NCBI GenBank assembly: GCA_028673005.1
Contig: CM054118.1
Span: 9,323,082-9,387,081 of the forward strand
DNA: 64,000 nt
Direction of reading: 5' to 3'
Source: Tanypteryx hageni
Taxonomy: Eukaryota > Arthropoda > Insecta > Odonata > Petaluridae
The notes below the pieces were generated by a model that was given only the letters and a program-made list of their open reading frames with translations, was not told where the DNA came from and made no database searches. A program made the position numbers and the translations under genes. This document shows, one piece after another, positions 34,201 through 44,965 of this stretch (position 1 is the stretch's first letter; each line of letters begins with the position of its first letter).

Positions 34201-34330
34201 TAATCATCATTAAGAAAGTAGCGTATATATCACACTACAATTTATGTAAAAATTAGGATATCTTGTGTGTTAGGATTATGGTGACATCATCCGTGGCTTT
34301 TAATTCGTATCCGGATAAAAATATTATTTT

Positions 34331-35791
34331 AAATTATCATGTCATCATATGTATATGTCATTGGCTGAAACGAAATAGATTATAATTAGGGTTTGGATTT
34401 TTCGGGTTAAAAAGAAAATTTCATTCAGATGGTAAATATCAGGTATGAAAAATCAGTAAGATATACTATGATCTGGTTTGGCTTTCATGCACAATCACAT
34501 CAGTGTTTTTGAAAGTTATCTTTGTTTCAATTATAGCTGTTTAAATAATTATTAGTAGAGAGGCTAAATGATTAACCTAATATTTGCTGAGAATAAGAGG
34601 AAAATCGAAATAATAAAATATAATGCATAAAGAAGTAGCTGAAATTTACTTGAAATATTTCTGCAAATTATAAGATATTTAAAATGTATAGAATTTAACT
34701 TAATAAATGAATTATTTTACTCTTATTAACTCATAAAAACAGGATAAAATATGAACAAACTGTCAATTTAACATCAAAGGAAAATTTTGTAGTAACTTAC
34801 TTACTATTAACTAAATACATGAACTGCAATGAGTTTTAACTATATTTTAAGATCACACTTTTCTTTTAAGTATATTGGTTTTGAAAATTTTTCAGAAAAA
34901 TCACTTTAGTTAAAGAAATTTAAATAAAAGTCATAAAATTTTATTTTTTAAATCCTATTTGAAATTCAGTTCGATATATTTGCTGTATTATCAGTTTTAA
35001 AAATCCATTGAAAATTATGTGACCTATATTTAGTTTTATGAATTCTCTCCATTTGGCAATGGTGCATGATTCAATAGTATAACATTTTTTATAATCAACT
35101 ATAATTTATTTTTGTTATTTTTGTACTGCAGCTCCTTTTAATCCTATACAAATGCTACGTCCTCTTCCCCTTGCTCAGTTTCTGCTCATTCCTATTCTCT
35201 TTTCCTCCCTCCCTCTAATTACTTAATAGATTCAGTAACTAAGTTATACCCATGTATAAAAGTCTGACCCATGTTAAAGCACTAAATTGGTGCATTTATT
35301 ATGAGGCCAAGGATAGAATTCAACAATTGGGACAACAGTGGTCCAATATAAATAAAATGCTCAAAAATGTGAAAAATCATATTAAAACGTAATTTTTGGT
35401 GAAATACGAATGAGATTCAAATTCTTCTCTTTGCACAACTAAGTTAAATACCTCATCCTTGAAATATTTTCAAATGTAAACGAAAAAGGCCTGCATGGTT
35501 TGCGTGATTCATATATGCGATGCGAATTTATAACTCCGGTTAATTATAAGATGCACTGCAAAAAAACAATGAAAATAACTATAAAAATAGTTAATTACCT
35601 AAAATTTCAATAAGAAGTTAACTGAAAAGAAATTAATGAAAAACACGATTTTAATTATAAATAATTCGGGCGCCTTCTCTCTCTCATACTAAAGCATTCA
35701 AAACACACTTTCCTTACGCATATAGTATAAGGACGACAATACAATCTTGAGGTTTAACAATGACATGGTCGGCAAGACAACATATCTTTAA
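34331..35791. other. AT-rich DNA, nothing recognised
   Basis: No frame or repeat stands out apart from a pyrimidine-rich stretch at about 35150-35220. Confidence 0.5.
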
Positions 35792-36646
35792 CAAGTAGGG
35801 ATGTACACGGGTTTCCCGTGGTACAGAAGTGCTTTTCGTCAAATTCGCCATAGTATAATCGTATACTAATGTATTTGCTTTGAAATCAGAAAATTATTTT
35901 TACTTATATTGTGGTAGCCTTGCTTTTTAGAACCGTTATATATATGTTCAGTTCGTTTACCCATTCTAGACTCGTCCTACAATCGTAATTTCTTTTTGTA
36001 GTCAGTTTAGCCTCTACCTTTCAAATTCATAGTTACAGAAAAATTCTAACCTTTATATTGTGGTAGCCCTGTTTAGTTAACCTGGTTGATAATTAATATT
36101 TTGGTTATATATTTATATGATGATTATATATTTCATCTTTGGTTAAAATCTATGAGATCAGTTCTCTAGAAATACGATTAAAAGTATTATTTCAAGTTTT
36201 AGTGTGGTAGCCCTGCTCTTTAACTCCACTTTAAACATCTTGATTTCATTATGGTATGTTGTACAAACCTTATATGCAAATTTTAGTTGAAATCCATCTA
36301 ACCAATTGACTCCAAATCAATTATTACTGAAAGAGTTTAAATTGTAATTGTGGCACCACTGTTTGGCTGATGCGGTCCAAATATGCTATTTTGGTTTTGT
36401 ATATGTGTGTTCATTATAAATATTAAATTTGGTTAAAATTAATGTGGGCAGTTCAACACAAAAAGGTGTAAAAATAACTTTTTTGATTACTTTTATTGTG
36501 GCAGCACTGATTTCCATATCTACACTAAACATATTGATTTGGTTTTTCTATGTTGCACACCTCCTCCATACAAAATTTCGTATCATATATGGGAACAGGC
36601 GGACGGACATCACGAAGACAATAGTGCTTTTCAGCAATGATGAAAA
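35792..36646 (+). repeat. P147 repeat, copy 1, with ~147-bp internal periodicity
   Basis: It starts caagtagggatgtacacggg and ends 'atagtgcttttcagcaatga'. The word GTGG(T/C)A(G/C)C recurs at 35911, 36060, 36204, 36350 and 36498 (steps 149, 144, 146, 148). Between the words, segments such as ggttaaaat and gttgtacaaa also recur. The second copy is at 55411-56411 in the other orientation. Confidence 0.75.
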
Positions 36647-36780
36647 ACAATAAAAACCTTAAAATTTTCCAATAAATGTGATTTAAACGTATAACTTGAG
36701 AAATTTCAAACCAAAGGCAAAAGTCGATGACAAGAATAAGAAACTGTTTTTTTTTTTAACATGGTCCAGGTTGTTACGTC

Positions 36781-36895
<115 letters not shown>

Positions 36896-36978
36896 TGTGT
36901 TTTTTGTCTTTTTGTGTTCGTGTGTTTCACGTGTCTCTTCGACGCCCCCAGCAGCCTGCCAGCTTGGTCCTCAACTTG

Positions 36979-37047
36979 GTAAGTGTCCGCTGGGCTTCCC
37001 TCAACACCTTGTTGCCACCCTCATCACTACCTTTTCTTTTCCTTTAG
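36979..37047 (+). other. Putative 5' intron of Penelope unit 1
   Basis: Sequence runs ACTTG|GTAAGTGTCC to TTTCCTTTAG|TTAATA, 69 bp. The same borders and length occur in unit 2 at 40026-40094 (acceptor CCTATAG). An intron in the 5' region is a known feature of Drosophila Penelope. Confidence 0.6.
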
Positions 37048-37139
37048 TTAATATATATACCGTCCTTTTTTCTCCTTTTTTGTCTATATCTTTACGTTTC
37101 TTTCCTTGTAGTCTTTTCCTCTTATCTTTCTCTTCCATC

Positions 37140-39731
37140 ATGGAACTGACCCGTCTCCGTTATCATCTCCGTAGACACATTACCCTCAACTGCCAGATTG
37201 AATTCCTCAACTCCTGCCTTGCACTTGGACTCACCCCCAAATGCCTCACCATCAGAATTCCTCTTTCAGGCCTTCCTCCCCCTATCCGCGCTTCCCTAGC
37301 CCTCACGTATCACCTCGCCTCTATCCACATTATTCGTTCCACCATACACCATTATACCACCCTCTCTAACACCCACTTCGCTAATTGTAAATCTCTCGTT
37401 CTTTATCTTCGTCATTCTTCGCAATCCATATCCGACCTTCACGCCACATTCCTTCAAGCGGCTAATGATATCACCGCACATCGCAACAGACTTCTCCGTA
37501 AACTCTCTCTGCTTTGCGTCCGGCACCTCAAACTTGGTCTTCCCCTTCCGTTCATTACAGCTGGCTAGGTCAACAAACCACCTCCTTCCCCGCCACTCAT
37601 CGGTCAAACTCCCTGTCTTGCGGACCTCCTGGGATTCCCAACGCCACCATCACTCTATATCCTGAAAAAGACCCACACTTTCCTAACCCGCAAACCTTTG
37701 AAGCGCTCCTATTTTTCGCACACTCCTGCCGCCACCTCTTCATCTTGCCAAACAGATGAAGTCTTGAACCTTTCCTCCCGCGTACTTACCCCTGCCGAGA
37801 ATGAACTCCTTTCACGCGGCCTTTCCTTTTGTCCCACCACCAAATTTGATCATTTTCGCCTCCTTGCCGACGTCCAGTCCTTTGCCCGCACACTACGTCT
37901 AAAAACTAACCCTCCCAAAGAAGACTCTCTCACCTCTGCCAACCCAAAACTCCCTCCCGGCATCCCACCTACCTTTTCCATCTTCAAACCTCCTTCCCAA
38001 TACCCAATTCCTTTTTACCATCACCTTACTTCCAACCCCACAGACCACCACTCCGACAAAATTTCGTCCTATCTTCATTCCTCAGGAAAACAGGAAGGCC
38101 TTTCCGATTCCGCCATTGCTATAATGATCCCCAACAAACCCCGCACACCCACATTCTACCGTCTCCCTAAAATCCATAAACCCAACATCCCTGGCCGCCC
38201 CATTGTTGCCAGCTTTAACTCCCCTACAGAACGCATCTCCGCCTTCGTTGACTCCCACCTACAACCTCTCATTCGTCAATTCCCTTCCTTCATCCAAGAC
38301 ACTAACCACTTTCTCAAACGCCTCCCCTTTCCTTTCCCACCCAATACCATTTTGGCCACTATCGATGTCTGTTCCCTCTACACAAACATCCCCCACGATG
38401 ATGGACTCTCTGCCCTTAGTAAACTCCTGGACTCAAGACCACCCGACGCAAGACCTTCCTCCCATTTCTTATTAGACTTGGCAGCAATGGTGCTCAAATT
38501 GAACAACTTCTCTTTCGATGGTCGTCACTACCTTCAAATTAGAGGCACTGCGATGGGCACCCGAATGGCGCCTTCATACGCCAATTGCTACCTTAAAGAA
38601 TGGGAAAGACTCTTCCTCAACGTTCCACTCAGACCACTTTTGTGGCTGAGATACATAGACGATGTCTTCCTCATTTAGACGCATGGACCTGACTCTCTCC
38701 TTTCCTTTCTCTCGCGTGTCTCCTCCCATCCTTCACTCTCTTTCACCCACCAATCCTCTACCTCCCACATCACATTCCTGGATGTCGATCTTTAAATTCA
38801 AGACAGCAAAATCCGCACTTGTGTTCACATCAAACCCACCAACAGCCTCCAATACCTCCACTTTGATAGCTGCCATCCCCTTCATACCAAAACCTCTATC
38901 CCTTATGCCCTTGCTCGTCGAGGTTGGAGGCTTTGTTCTGATAGAGCATCCCTTCTAGTGTATTACTCTGTCCTCGAGGATGCTCTTCTCAAACGTGGCT
39001 ACCCTCCAGTCTTGGTCCGCGAACAGATCCATAGGGCGATGACGCCTACCCACAATGGATCCCATCCTCACACACCCACTATTCCTGCATCTACCCCTCC
39101 ACTCACTCTTACGACACTTTTCCTTCCTGGTATCCACGAAGCTCTCAAAACAATCCTTCATGCTGCCCACCCAATTCTTACCTCTTCCTCCCATCAGTCC
39201 CTCTTTATCAACCTTTTTGCCAATCCTCCGCTCCTCTCCTTCCGCCGGCCCCCAAATTTGGGAAATATCTTTTGGAGGAAGGAACTTCCCACTTCTACCA
39301 CGCTTCTTGCAATAGGCTCCCACCCCTGCGGAAAACCTCGCTGCCTCACTTGCCCTATCCACCTACCATCATCTTCTTTCTCGAGTCCCTTCACCAACAT
39401 CACCTACCCCATCACCTCCAGAAGCAATTGCACCACCAGTAACGTCATTTACCTCCTTACCTGCACCCTTTGTCCCGCGTTTTACGTAGGCCTTACCAGC
39501 AATCCGTTAAACATCAGCATGAATGGTCACCGGAATAGCGTTTCTCTCAGACGCCCCCTCCCAGTTGCATTACACGCCAATACCCACAATGTCCCCTTCA
39601 ATAGTTGCTACAATGTTAGGATTATTCGCGCTTTACCCTATGACACTCCTGCCCACCTTCTCCGACACTGGGAACTAGCACATATCCATCTTCTCGACTC
39701 TTTCTCTCCGCCTGGCCTGAACCTCCGCTAA
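37140..39731 (+). pseudogene. Penelope-like reverse transcriptase plus GIY-YIG endonuclease
   Basis: One frame runs from Met at 37140 to the stop after 39731, about 860 codons. Three in-frame stops interrupt it: TAG at 37566 (Gln expected from unit 2), TAG at 38676 (Trp expected after YIDDVFLI) and TAA at 38793. The N-terminal part has LTRLRYHLRRHITL. RT motifs include FYRLPKIHKPNIPGRPIV, ATIDVCSLYTNIPHDDGL, IRGTAMGTRMAPSYAN and the catalytic RYIDDVF. The C-terminal endonuclease has a zinc-binding CGKPRCLTC segment, then NVIYLLTCTLCPAFYVGLT and NGHR. These nick DNA and prime reverse transcription. Apart from the stops the protein is complete, so this copy is young. Confidence 0.9.
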
Positions 39732-39909
39732 CCCTATTAGCCCCCTTACAATATCTCCTTTTTACATTGTAGTTATTCGCACTTTCCCTTACCACACTCC
39801 CTCTTTATTGGCTATTCACCCCTCCTACTCCCCACCTTCTCCAATCATCAACCTTCCCACATCACCCTGTCATTCCCCGCCCAGTGTGTCACTTGCAGAT
39901 ACTCTTTCG

Positions 39910-39940
39910 CTGAAGAAGGGCATGGGCCCGATAAGCTTGC
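39910..39940 (+). ncRNA. Hammerhead-like core, degenerate, end of Penelope unit 1
   Basis: CTGAAGA (39910-39916) is followed by a short helix gggc/gccc (39918-39921 with 39926-39929), then GATA where GAAA is expected, then AGCTT. One base off in the second core box suggests decay. Confidence 0.45.
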
Positions 39941-40862
39941 GTGTGTTTTTTTGTCTTTTTGTGTTCGTGTGTTTCACGTGTCTTTTCGACGCTCCCAGCA
40001 GCCTGCCAGCTTGGTCCTCAACTTGGTAAGTGTCCGCTGGGCTTCCCTCAACACCTTGTTGCCACCCTCATCACTACCTTTTCATTTCCTATAGTTAATA
40101 TATGTATATATATATATCGTTTCTCTTTAGGGTTTATTTCCTCTTTGTCTCACTATGCAAGACTTTCTACGCTTCCGCCACCACCTACATAAATTCACAT
40201 CCCTCACCTGCCAAATTAGGTTTCTTGAATCTTGCCTAGCGCTTGGAATCACTCCCAACAGTCTTACAATCAAAATACCTCTATCAGGTCTTTCCCCCTC
40301 ATTCGGCCCAAAATTGCCGCCCAACAACATTTATTTTCGATGTCTCTCACCCGCTCAGTCCTTCATGAATATGAATCCCTTGCTACCTTCCATTTCAATG
40401 TTGCTATTTCCCTACAAGAACAAATCATTAAGTCCTCTCCGGCCTCCCGCGAGGACATTGTAAGTGCGCGGAAAGATGCGGACAGTAACAAACTAAGCCA
40501 CGAGACCCGACTCATGAGGAAACTTTCATGCCTTTGCATGAAGCACTTCCAGATGGGCCTTCCCCTTCCTTTTACCCCTCCCCACCAGGTGAACACAACC
40601 CACCCTCCGCCTCCCCTCCTCGGGCAGAAGCCAAGCTTGGCCGACCTTCTTGGAATTCACACTCCTCCCCCTCTATACAAAGTAAAACCCACACCAAGGT
40701 GCTGCGACCCTAAACTGCAACATTCCGCCAAAACACCGTCCCACCCTCTACGCAATCTTGACAAGGAGGACATTGTAAATCTCTCCGCACATGACCTTAG
40801 CCCCGCAGAACGCAAATTGCTCCATTTTTCTTTCGCTGAAGAAGGGCATGTGTTGCCCGAAA
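39941..40862 (+). mobile_element. Penelope-like element, unit 2, deleted derivative
   Basis: The 5' segment repeats that of unit 1, including the putative 69-bp intron. After an N-terminal coding part it jumps to the 3' hammerhead-like motif, so RT and endonuclease are deleted. Confidence 0.75.
40155..40834 (+). pseudogene. Penelope-like N-terminal domain, unit 2
   Basis: It starts at ATG 40155 and carries FRHHLHKFTSL, LESCLALGITPNSLTIKIPL, then shifts frame near 40300. It continues as MRKLSCLCMKHFQMGLPLPF, LADLLGIHTPP and DIVNLSAHDLSPAERKLL. These match unit 1 in order (LNSCLALGLTPKCLTIRIPL, LADLLGFPTPP, LTPAENELL). The frame then runs into the 3' hammerhead-like segment. It supplies no catalytic domain. 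Confidence 0.75.
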
Positions 40863-40865
40863 GCT
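40836..40865 (+). ncRNA. Hammerhead-like core, end of Penelope unit 2
   Basis: CTGAAGA (40836-40842; consensus CUGANGA) is followed by a 5-bp helix gggca/tgccc (40844-40848 with 40854-40858) and GAAA (40859-40862), then GCTC. This is the conserved order of a minimal type I hammerhead. Penelope-like elements are known to carry such motifs in their pseudo-LTRs. The cleavage-site side (helix III and UH) is less clear here than in the 55204-55244 candidate. Confidence 0.6.
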
Positions 40866-40994
40866 CCAAATTACAAGCCTTCCTCTATCGCTGTGAACGT
40901 CCACCACCATATGGTAAGTGTTCACTGGCTCCTTCCTATCCCTCTCAACCTCTCGTTGCATTTATTTTATCATATCATTTCTTTTTCCGTATCG

Positions 40995-41042
<48 letters not shown>
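40863..41042 (+). mobile_element. Start of a third Penelope unit, truncated by (AT)n
   Basis: After the hammerhead-like motif, 'catatggtaagtgttcactgg' resembles the intron donor region of units 1 and 2. The sequence then runs into an (AT)n tract at 40998-41042. Confidence 0.5.
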
Positions 41043-41932
41043 TATATCCTATATATGTAACAAGCAGCTATTTATAATGATAAGACAATCACCTAAAAAA
41101 ATTGTAGAGAGGGGGAAAAAGGAAGAGGGAAAGAAAGCAGGTTGGGTCCGTAGCTTTTCACACAAAAAACAGTGTTTAAAAGCTTAAAAAAATTAAACAA
41201 CCTGCAGAGTAAACACTTATTTTTCAGTCACTATCTTATTCATTTCTTTTCACTTCAATAAATTTCCCATAGCATAGTAGTCCATGCACTATTTAAAGAT
41301 TACTATGATAATTAATAAGGCAACTATCAGTGGACTTTCACTTGCATCATTCTTTCAAAGATGCAATTGTTTTAATTTGTTCCAGTTACCTTCCTCCCTC
41401 TACCACTACAAAATAATATTTCCTTATATGTTATTACCTTGTGTATTATTAACCTGTATGTGAATCCCAGCCAAAAGATATTGCCTACGTTTTATTACAA
41501 TTTCCTCTGCCCCTTCCTCTATAGGCACAGTGTCATTTTATATTGGTTATTTCCTTACGTATTATTATGTATTTCCCAGTCAATAGACACTTATATTGCC
41601 TATGTTGGATTTTACTAGTGGTGATAAAAACACAAGATTAGAGCACTGCATGGGTATGGTATTTTCCACCCGTACCCGACCTGTACCCACAGATTACTAA
41701 CCTGTACCTGACCCATACCTGCAGAATATTAACCCATACCCGCAGAATATTAACCAATACCCACAGGCTATTTTCTTATGGAGTATTGAAATGGAATATT
41801 GGGGTCAAAAATACCCCACTAAAAATTAAGAAATTTGGAATTTTCGATTTTTGTGGTTGGTTGTACCTAATAACCTATCATTCTGTCAAATTTCAGGTCC
41901 GTGGCATATCTAGAAGTACCTTAGGTTTTATA

Positions 41933-42010
<78 letters not shown>

Positions 42011-43489
42011 CCTCCATCAGAAGCAGCTATTTATAATAGATAACAACCAATCTGATAAACACAACATATAAAGTGGAAAGCTCATTCATTTTACTTTGTA
42101 ACAAATATTGATTACACTCACCCATACCCTTTCTTGGTATCCCAAAAGAGAACAGGTCCAGGAAGATCTAGGATGTCAGCTGTGTGATCAATGGCGTGTT
42201 CAGAATGGTCCAGTAGCTATCTCTTGAAGCCACACTTCTGAAACAATATGAGAATCAAATTAATCTTGCACCACAAGGCATCATGCTGACACTAGAACAC
42301 ATTATTACTTCTGTTGTATTAAACTATTCTGCCATTTTTCGGAATTAAATTTCTATAAAACTCCTTTTACTCTTTAATTTGAATATTTTAAAGAAGATAT
42401 TGAGTAAAATTATTTTTTATACGATATAAAAATCCTTTCTAAATTATTTTGGTAAAGCACCTATAGTTTATGATTAAAAACAATGACTTCACAATAATGA
42501 CTATTCATTATTACAAATCTTGACACCAACTTGTGAATTTTTAATTTAAGAATTTAAGAATTGAGAGAAAACCTGACTTGCTAAAGATATGCAATATTAC
42601 ATCAATACCAAATGACTCTCTCTTAATCTATACTAATAAAGCAGAAAGTTTGTACGTCTGTCTGTTAAAGTCTAGGGCACTTCTGATTTACCTAGAAGGC
42701 TGAAAATTTGAATGTGGGTACCTTTTCAAAATTCATCAAAGAAAAAAATCCGAAAACTGCATATTTATTAGTTTAAGTAGGGGAAAAAATTTAAACTTGG
42801 AAAATTGCTTTAGTTCAGTTTTTCAATGCATTGCCGAAAGTTTGTGTTGAAATTTCGAAAAATTAAGTTTATCATTGTTTATTCTTGTTTATCATTTTGA
42901 ATTGAGAAAAATAGTTTAATTTATAAATTATTAAAATCATACAGTTGTGCATTTCTTGATGAGGCATTTACACATTTTCTGTCTTTAACCTGGATTGAAA
43001 GTTGATGTTAAGCATTACAGTATTATTTTTTTAAATGAGATTTTTCCCTATTGGCATATATTCTTTTACAAAGTGGAAAGACCCTCAACATAGTCTATAA
43101 AGAATTATTGTAAAAGGTTTTAAATATGTTATTCAAGATTATTGAGCTCAAAGAATAGAGATTATTAATCCAAAACAATGAAAGATTATGGGTACCTGCC
43201 AATGGCACTTCACAAGATATTATGTAATTATAATTACTCCAGGTGAAGAGTGGGATATTCTGCTAGTTAATAATAATTTAAGAAAGTGACTCCATTAATA
43301 CTCATCTTGGATTTACTATGTTTGCATAATGGAGTCCTTTATTTCCAAAAGTTAAAAACTCTTCCGAGAGCATAAAATTGTACAACCATAAAAATATATT
43401 CACGGTAACATTGATCTGATAACACACATTGGATATGGCATGCTGTCAACACTGTAGCAAGAAGTTGTATATCCAGACTGAGTCATAAA
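41043..43489. other. AT-rich DNA with simple repeats and a possible exon
   Basis: A 21-bp tandem unit (cccatacc(t/c)gcagaatatta) occurs at about 41712-41774. An (AT)n tract lies at 41936-42004. A possible minus-strand exon at 42122-42237 is listed separately. Near 42627-42665, tctatactaataaagcagaa plus gtctgtctg is a common start of arthropod repeats, perhaps a Helitron-type or SINE-type element. Confidence 0.45.
42122..42237 (-). other. Possible exon of an unknown gene, or exon relic
   Basis: In minus-strand sense, ttgtttcag precedes the segment and GTGAGTGT follows it, both good splice signals. One frame reads LLDHSEHAIDHTADILDLPG and continues VLFWDTKKGYG, protein-like in composition, but a TAG lies six codons after the acceptor. 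I do not recognise the family. Confidence 0.3.
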
Positions 43490-43735
43490 AACACTGCCCA
43501 AAGCCTTACCAGAGTAGGAACGCCTTTTATTATTATCCCTAAAAGAAGAAAATTCTGCATGTCTGAAGGTCGATTTTTTCGCGTTATCTTATGGGGAATG
43601 CAAATCATCCCCTGGAGTCGAACCCTGGGCGCTTGTCGTAAATTTTCCTTCGGTACAGCATTTTTATATCTGAATAGATTATTTCTGCCAATTTTCAAGT
43701 ATTTGATTGAATTATTCGCGTTTTAGCGGCGAGTT
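43490..43735 (-). repeat. Small A/B-box repeat, second copy
   Basis: In minus-strand sense, TGGCAGAAA (43682-43690) and GGTTCGACTCC (43614-43624) have the same order and spacing as at 5571 and 5636. Surrounding words (aaacgcgaataa, gatgatttgcattcc) match the first copy. Confidence 0.55.
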
Positions 43736-43806
43736 CGCGGCGAGTTAGGTCTGCGGCGAGGTAGGCCTGCGGCGAAATGTCTCTGCGGCGAGGTGGGCAT
43801 GGCGAG
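43727..43806. repeat. 16-bp GC-rich tandem repeat
   Basis: The word cggcga starts at 43738, 43754, 43770 and 43786, exactly 16 bp apart, with flanking partial units. It stands out as a GC island in AT-rich DNA. Confidence 0.7.
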
Positions 43807-43846
43807 TTGTCTCGCGGGGAGTCGGCTGCGTTGAGGTGTCCTAGAC

Positions 43847-44609
43847 CAGAGGTGCACGACTGAAATTTTGACACGGGCCAAAATCGACCTTGAATGGACC
43901 TAGGCGGGCCACGCTATGAAAGTTTTGTACATAATAAATTAAGTACACTATTACAGATTCAGTAATTACCGTAACAATTTTTATAAGACAAAAATGAGGT
44001 GACAAACCAAATATAATTTACTTACTCAATGGGAGATGCTGCACCGTTTTTCTCTCGCCATTCCACTTATATCCGGAGTAATGCTTATAGTTGCTGTTCT
44101 TAGAATGTCTCTTAAATTCTGATCTGCCAGTGCTGAACGTAATGGAGCTTTGTTTAATTCCATAAGAGCGAATCTTTGTGCACACATGCGATCAGGCGCG
44201 CACCCAGGATTTTCTCTTAGGGGGGGCTCAGCCCTAAAAATACATGGGCAGATTGCTAGTTGTTAGAAACTTCGCACGATATAAATATGCGCAATTCAAG
44301 AAGTATCTGTATAATGATTATAAATTTTAATCTGAGAGAAATATAAAAATATAAAAAGTCAAAAGTCAAAAGAGTATATTTCCTGTGAAAATACACATTT
44401 ACAAGGCTAGTAAGAGATCTTTTAAGGGGGGCTGAAGCCCGTCGGCCCTCCCTCTCGGTGCGCCCCTGCATGCGATAGATATCCATAACAAATTTTACTT
44501 ATATTTTTTACGGAAAAGGAAAGCACCAGCTGAGTTGAATCCTGGCGGACCACACAGAATGTGTCGGCGGGCAAAATTTGGCCCGCGGGCCGTATGTTGT
44601 GCAGCCCTG
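43847..44609 (-). mobile_element. hAT element, outer, non-autonomous
   Basis: The left end is CAGAGGTGCACGACTG and the right end in complement CAGGGCTGCACAACATAC. Flanks tcctagac and gaatagac share only five of eight bases, so the duplication is decayed. The interior (44010-44190, minus strand) still reads like a hAT C-terminus (RFALMELNKAPLRSAL). A second MITE is nested at 44193-44468. Confidence 0.65.
44193..44468. mobile_element. hAT MITE, inner, with perfect 8-bp duplication
   Basis: It is 276 bp, starting CAGGCGCGCACCCAGG and ending CGGTGCGCCCCTG. Exact catgcgat lies on both sides (44185-44192 and 44469-44476). Near-identical gggggggctcagccc and aaggggggctgaagccc form longer inverted ends. 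Confidence 0.9.
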
Positions 44610-44965
44610 GAATAGACCCTTGCCAAGGCGACCCGCATTGTTGCCTCTGATTCAATCAGCGTCTATTAAGTCATCAAATAGACGAAAGAATTGCGTTATT
44701 CGCTTCGCGCTTTTTATGAAGCATCAAAATTATTGTTGTAGCAACGTCAAAATTAATAGATTGCAATGTAAATATTTGCAAATGACACTGGAGAACAAAT
44801 TGAAACTTTTTGCATAGAATCAAGTTACCGTAAATGATTTTGGCTCGCTGAGTCATAATTCGTGTAGCACGTCTAGATATGGAGAAAAACGTATTTTTAT
44901 ATTATAAGAACATATTGTGTTTTAATCATTCCAACTCAGCGAAATACATGCAAATACACGCTAGA

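Larger units (their letters stand above)
32715..34330 (-). repeat. Right arm of the inverted repeat, split by Tigger 2
   Basis: In complement, 34330-34225 matches 27115-27210 and 32940-32715 matches 27245-27405 (caccatacatcaagatctaa against caccatacaccaatatctaa). Tigger 2 (32970-34200) explains the gap between the two halves. A second insertion near 32770-32860 may explain a shorter gap. Confidence 0.55.
36898..39940 (+). mobile_element. Penelope-like element, unit 1
   Basis: It starts with a pseudo-LTR-like 5' segment (36898-37060) that is repeated almost identically after its 3' end at 39945-40110. It contains one long coding frame with reverse transcriptase and GIY-YIG endonuclease and ends in a hammerhead-like motif. 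Penelope elements are known for such pseudo-LTR tandem organisation. Confidence 0.85.

Noticed and set aside
43738..43806. CRISPR-like array from the 16-bp tandem units
   Set aside because: Units are contiguous without spacers and the context is eukaryotic.
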